Virus record (IMG/VR): IMGVR_UViG_3300042298_001435
Span: 1-23,080 of that record
DNA length: 23,080 bases
Reading direction: 5' to 3' (one strand)
From: a virus
Under the pieces are notes generated by a model, which was given only the letters and a program-made list of their open reading frames with translations, did no database searches and was not told the origin of the DNA. A program made the translations under genes and the position numbers. Positions 20,230 through 23,080 of the stretch are shown here, piece by piece; position 1 is the first letter of the stretch; every line of letters starts with the position of its first letter.

Positions 20230-21944
20230 TTTTAGGCGTAGAACTAGACACTGCCGCATCTGAAACAGCATTAAAAAAAAGATTAACCACTGTTGGTAAA
20301 GATGCTGGTCAAAATTTTGGCGCATCATTTTCTAGCTCACTATTAGACATTGCGCGGATTTCAACAGGTGCAGGGTTAGGACAATTAGGCGCAGATTTGG
20401 TCAGGAGCGCCGTTAGTTCAATCAAGAATGTTGCGAGAGAGTCGGTTGCCGAATTTGTAGAATCAGAGCAGGCAACAAAGATTTTAACAGCAGCATTAGA
20501 GGGAACACGCGCAGGGTCAATGCAGGCGCTAAGATCAATACAAATGCTCGCCGATGAATTAGAAGTATTGGCAGGCATTGACGATAAAGTAATTTTAAAA
20601 AATGCTGCATTAATACAATCACTGGCAAATTTAGATTCTCAAGGGTTACAGCGCGCTATTAGAGGCGCTGCCGATCTTGCAGCAGGAATGCAAATCTCAT
20701 TTGATCAAGCGTCTGATATTATCGCTCGCGTTGCCAGTGGCGGCGTTGAACCTTTTAATAAAGCATTTAGAAAGTACGGCATAACCATTGACGAGACCAT
20801 TCCAAAATCTCAAGCACTAGCGCGAGCATTGGAAATAATCTCAACACAATTTGATGGCAGGGCGCAGAAAAATCTAACCGATTACGATAAATCCATAAAT
20901 GATTTAACGTCCAGTTATGAGGATTTACAAAAAGCAATCGGCAAAACAATAACAGAATCAGATGCCGTAAAAACATCAATTAGCACAACGGCAGACGTAA
21001 TTAAATTAGTTAAAGGCACAATAGAAAATCCATCAAAGGGGTTAGGCGCAATATTTGGCGTTTTAACAGATCAAATTTCATTAAAGAGCGCCAGAGAGCA
21101 ATTAGAAAAAATAAATCAAGAAGTTATTAACCTTGCTACAAATGCCAATGCTATCCCTGCTGGTAAAATTCCAACAGGCCCAAGCAAGGAAGAAACAGCG
21201 GCATCATTGTCTAAGCTTGGAAATATTGGATTAGATCAAACGCAAATTGCCAATGCTCAATTCCAGCAGGATATGAAAAAACTGCAGCAAGAACAGGAAT
21301 TTATCGGGCAGCAAGAATTTAACGCTCGCATGCAAACATTAGAGCAACAGCACCAAGCAACACTCGCAGGCATTAAAGGAACATCACAATTTGAGCAGGC
21401 CAATGCCGAGAGATTGGATCAAGATAAAAGAGCAGCAAGAGCGCAGGCGATCAATTCAGCAATCAGTCAAACGCTAGCAAAATCCGCTGCTATGGGTGTT
21501 GAGGCATTAACAAAATCATTAGTGTTAGGCGAAAAAGGATTTGAGAATTTTGGCAAATCAATTGCTGGCATGCTGGGTGATATGGCGACGCAGTTAGGTA
21601 TGACTTTATTAATGTCAGGTATGGGCATTGATGCACTACACTCATTAGGCGGCGCTGCTGCGATTGCTGCAGGCGCAGGATTAATTGCATTCGGAACAAT
21701 TATGAAATCATTTTCTGGCGGCGGCGGAGGTAGTGATGCAGGAGCAGCAATTGGAGGCCCTAACTCTTTTACTCCTGCTGCTACTAATGATCTCCTTGAT
21801 CAACAGCGAATAGAACCAGAAACAAAGGTTAGTGTTAATATAATGGGCGATGTGTTTGACAGTGAGGAAACAGGTTTAAGGATTTCTAAAATAATTAAAG
21901 ACGCATCATTGAACAATAATATTAAAATATTTGGCGCTATATGA
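20217..21944 (+). CDS. Tape measure protein (575 aa)
   Basis: The ATG at 20217 overlaps the gpGT frame by 13 bases. The N-terminal part is a long alanine-rich helical region (SSSLLDIARISTG, SVAEFVESEQATKILTAALE, IRGAADLAAGMQISFDQA). Residues ~345-412 are Gln/Glu-rich coiled coil (DMKKLQQEQEFIGQQEF). Residues ~476-497 are a hydrophobic, Ala/Gly-rich helix (GGAAAIAAGAGLIAFGTIM), followed by a Gly5 linker and a short soluble end. This is normal for tape measures, which set tail length and are ejected into the host membrane. At 575 aa it is short for the family, predicting a tail of roughly 85-90 nm at about 1.5 angstrom per residue. Confidence 0.88.
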   Translation: MAELILGVELDTAASETALKKRLTTVGKDAGQNFGASFSSSLLDIARISTGAGLGQLGADLVRSAVSSIKNVARESVAEFVESEQATKILTAALEGTRAGSMQALRSIQMLADELEVLAGIDDKVILKNAALIQSLANLDSQGLQRAIRGAADLAAGMQISFDQASDIIARVASGGVEPFNKAFRKYGITIDETIPKSQALARALEIISTQFDGRAQKNLTDYDKSINDLTSSYEDLQKAIGKTITESDAVKTSISTTADVIKLVKGTIENPSKGLGAIFGVLTDQISLKSAREQLEKINQEVINLATNANAIPAGKIPTGPSKEETAASLSKLGNIGLDQTQIANAQFQQDMKKLQQEQEFIGQQEFNARMQTLEQQHQATLAGIKGTSQFEQANAERLDQDKRAARAQAINSAISQTLAKSAAMGVEALTKSLVLGEKGFENFGKSIAGMLGDMATQLGMTLLMSGMGIDALHSLGGAAAIAAGAGLIAFGTIMKSFSGGGGGSDAGAAIGGPNSFTPAATNDLLDQQRIEPETKVSVNIMGDVFDSEETGLRISKIIKDASLNNNIKIFGAI

Positions 21945-22714
21945 TTTATACATGGTCAAAATTCCTTTACGGTTACACTGTCCCAGCAGACGGATTTTAT
22001 CTTAATTTTAATGAAGGCGCTGGCGAGATAACAGCAGAATTACGCCCTGGCAAATATTCATTTACTCAATTAGCTAGTGAAGTTTCAAGGGCATTAAACG
22101 CCATCGGCGGTCAGGATTACACTGTTTCAGTTAATAGGACTAATAGAACATTTACTATATCGGCAGCGGCAAATTTTTCCCTATTGATTACATCTGGAGC
22201 AAATGCAGGCGAATCAGTTTTTACCTTGATTGGTTTTACTGGCGCAGATGTAACAGGGACAAATACCTATACAAGTAACAACGCGACAGGAACAATTTAT
22301 TCTCCCCAAGTTAGATTACAGGATTTTGTCAGTGCTAGTGATAATTCTGAATATATACAAAGCACTGTAAACGAATCATCAAGCGGATCAATTGAAATTT
22401 ATTCCGTTGGTAAAATATCAAGGTTTGAATTTAATCTAAAATATGTAAACAACCATGTTGAATTTGATTCATCTATTATTAGAAAAAACACTAATGCATT
22501 GTCTGAATTAAGATCATTTATGGATTTCTGCATCACTCGAAGTCAAATAGAATTTATGCCAGATGAGAGTGACCTAGCGACATACCATATTATACAATTG
22601 GAAAAAACGCAGCAGAGTCAAAACGGTGTTGGTTATAAAATAAAAGAAATGTTGGGCATGGGATTGGGTGAATTTTATGAGACAGGATTGCTCATTTACA
22701 GAAAGGTGAATTAA
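21941..22714 (+). CDS. Distal tail-like protein (257 aa)
   Basis: An ATGA overlap links it to the tape measure. Residues ~37-115 resemble a domain used in several phage structural proteins: GKYSFTQLASEVSRALNAIG, TVSVNRTNRTFTISAAANF, FTLIGFTGADVTGTNTYTS. The remainder (SSGSIEIYSVGKISRFEFNL, IRKNTNALSELRSFMDFC, EKTQQSQNGVGYKIKEML) has a beta-helical character that would suit a distal tail or baseplate subunit. Its position directly after the tape measure fits the distal tail protein. It is probably at the tail tip and holds the fibre made by the next gene. Confidence 0.65.
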   Translation: MIYTWSKFLYGYTVPADGFYLNFNEGAGEITAELRPGKYSFTQLASEVSRALNAIGGQDYTVSVNRTNRTFTISAAANFSLLITSGANAGESVFTLIGFTGADVTGTNTYTSNNATGTIYSPQVRLQDFVSASDNSEYIQSTVNESSSGSIEIYSVGKISRFEFNLKYVNNHVEFDSSIIRKNTNALSELRSFMDFCITRSQIEFMPDESDLATYHIIQLEKTQQSQNGVGYKIKEMLGMGLGEFYETGLLIYRKVN

Positions 22715-22715
22715 T

Positions 22716-23080
22716 ATGAGTGTTGCAGATGGACAAAGAGCCGATGCCAGTGTTTTTAATTCGGCCTTCACAAGCAAGTCGGTAAACAGCACAGTTACAT
22801 CGATTTACACACTGAATAATGCTGCTCCTGCTAGTGGACCTGTTGTTACTAATTTGCAGGCATCGATTAACGGAGTGAGGCCTACTACTTATTCGCTTGA
22901 ACAATTAGCAGCGGCAGGAAATGTTACAACATCAACCGTCCAAGGTTGGCAGTACAGAAAAATAGAAAGTACAGGCGGCGCAGTAACCCTTGCAAATAAA
23001 TTATTTGGCGCTGCTGGCGGTTGGTTACACGGAACGGTTATTTTGTTAGTAGGCAACAGTGACACTAACACAATCACTAT
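22716..23080 (+). CDS. Tail fibre-like protein, 5' part only (at least 121 aa)
   Basis: AGGTG precedes the ATG at 22716, and the frame stays open to the end of the window. The N-terminus (MSVADGQRADASVFNSAFTS) resembles anchor segments of tail fibres or spikes. The next part is rich in Thr, Asn, Ala and Gly (SIYTLNNAAPASGPVV, LAAAGNVTTSTVQGWQYR, GGAVTLANKLFGAAGG), suggesting a repetitive beta fold. It is likely to mediate host recognition. Size and C-terminal domain are unknown because the window ends. Confidence 0.65.
   Translation, partial: MSVADGQRADASVFNSAFTSKSVNSTVTSIYTLNNAAPASGPVVTNLQASINGVRPTTYSLEQLAAAGNVTTSTVQGWQYRKIESTGGAVTLANKLFGAAGGWLHGTVILLVGNSDTNTIT

Noticed and set aside
7905-22714. 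Gene transfer agent rather than phage
   Set aside because: Early regulators, methyltransferases, an HNH element and cargo genes upstream of the packaging module are more like a phage; nothing in the structural block points to a gene transfer agent.
1-23080. CRISPR arrays, insertion sequences, tRNA genes or direct terminal repeats
   Set aside because: I found no regular repeat-spacer array, transposase motif or cloverleaf, and no match between the window ends; a program search could still reveal a weak one.

Overview
The window is part of the genome of an AT-rich tailed dsDNA phage (Caudoviricetes), most likely a siphovirus. It could be a free phage, a prophage or a metagenomic contig. Every gene I can support is on the + strand. 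Gene order follows the usual late module: small and large terminase, portal, scaffold, major capsid, connector, tail terminator, tail tube, frameshifted tail chaperones, tape measure, distal tail. The last gene runs off the right edge. I see no integrase, DNA polymerase, holin or endolysin, so at least part of the genome lies outside. The host cannot be named. A lipobox on one cargo protein would fit a Gram-negative host, but this is inference.

Layout. (1) 1-509 is AT-rich and has no confident gene. It holds an unusual 100-bp GC-rich island (about 56% GC by count) with an 8-bp inverted repeat and a protein-like reading frame lacking a normal start codon. (2) 510-3354 carries small early genes: a short unknown gene, a strong terminator inside a potential pseudoknotted RNA (747-830), a Cys-rich small protein, a small membrane protein, an XRE-type DNA-binding protein, a MazG-like pyrophosphohydrolase, unknowns, and an HNH endonuclease fused to a phage-like N-terminal segment. 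(3) 3381-7874 is a cargo and DNA-modification region: a GH5-like glycoside hydrolase with a lipoprotein signal, a 39-aa membrane protein overlapping it, a Dam-type adenine methyltransferase, a calcineurin-like phosphoesterase, a ParB-like protein and a complete C5-cytosine methyltransferase. (4) 7905-13611 is DNA packaging and head: TerS, TerL, SPP1-like portal, two morphogenesis-like proteins, scaffold and HK97-fold capsid protein, closed by a perfect GAAA-loop terminator. (5) 13653-17621 holds small and medium virion-type proteins between capsid and connector, including a diverged tandem paralogue pair, one copy of which carries an inserted fibre-type domain. (6) 17629-23080 is connector, tail terminator, tail tube with an inserted domain, tail chaperones joined by a -1 frameshift, tape measure, distal tail protein and the start of a fibre-like protein.

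How the genes work together. Most genes overlap by ATGA or TAATG or are separated by a few bases, so they look translationally coupled in long operons. Two solitary methyltransferases without a visible restriction partner suggest protection of phage DNA from host nucleases. The terminator right after the capsid gene would make capsid message more abundant than the genes that follow. No complete new defence or counter-defence system is evident. The best leads are the RNA element at 747-830, the lipoprotein glycoside hydrolase, the paralogue pair with its inserted domain, and the island at 142-240.
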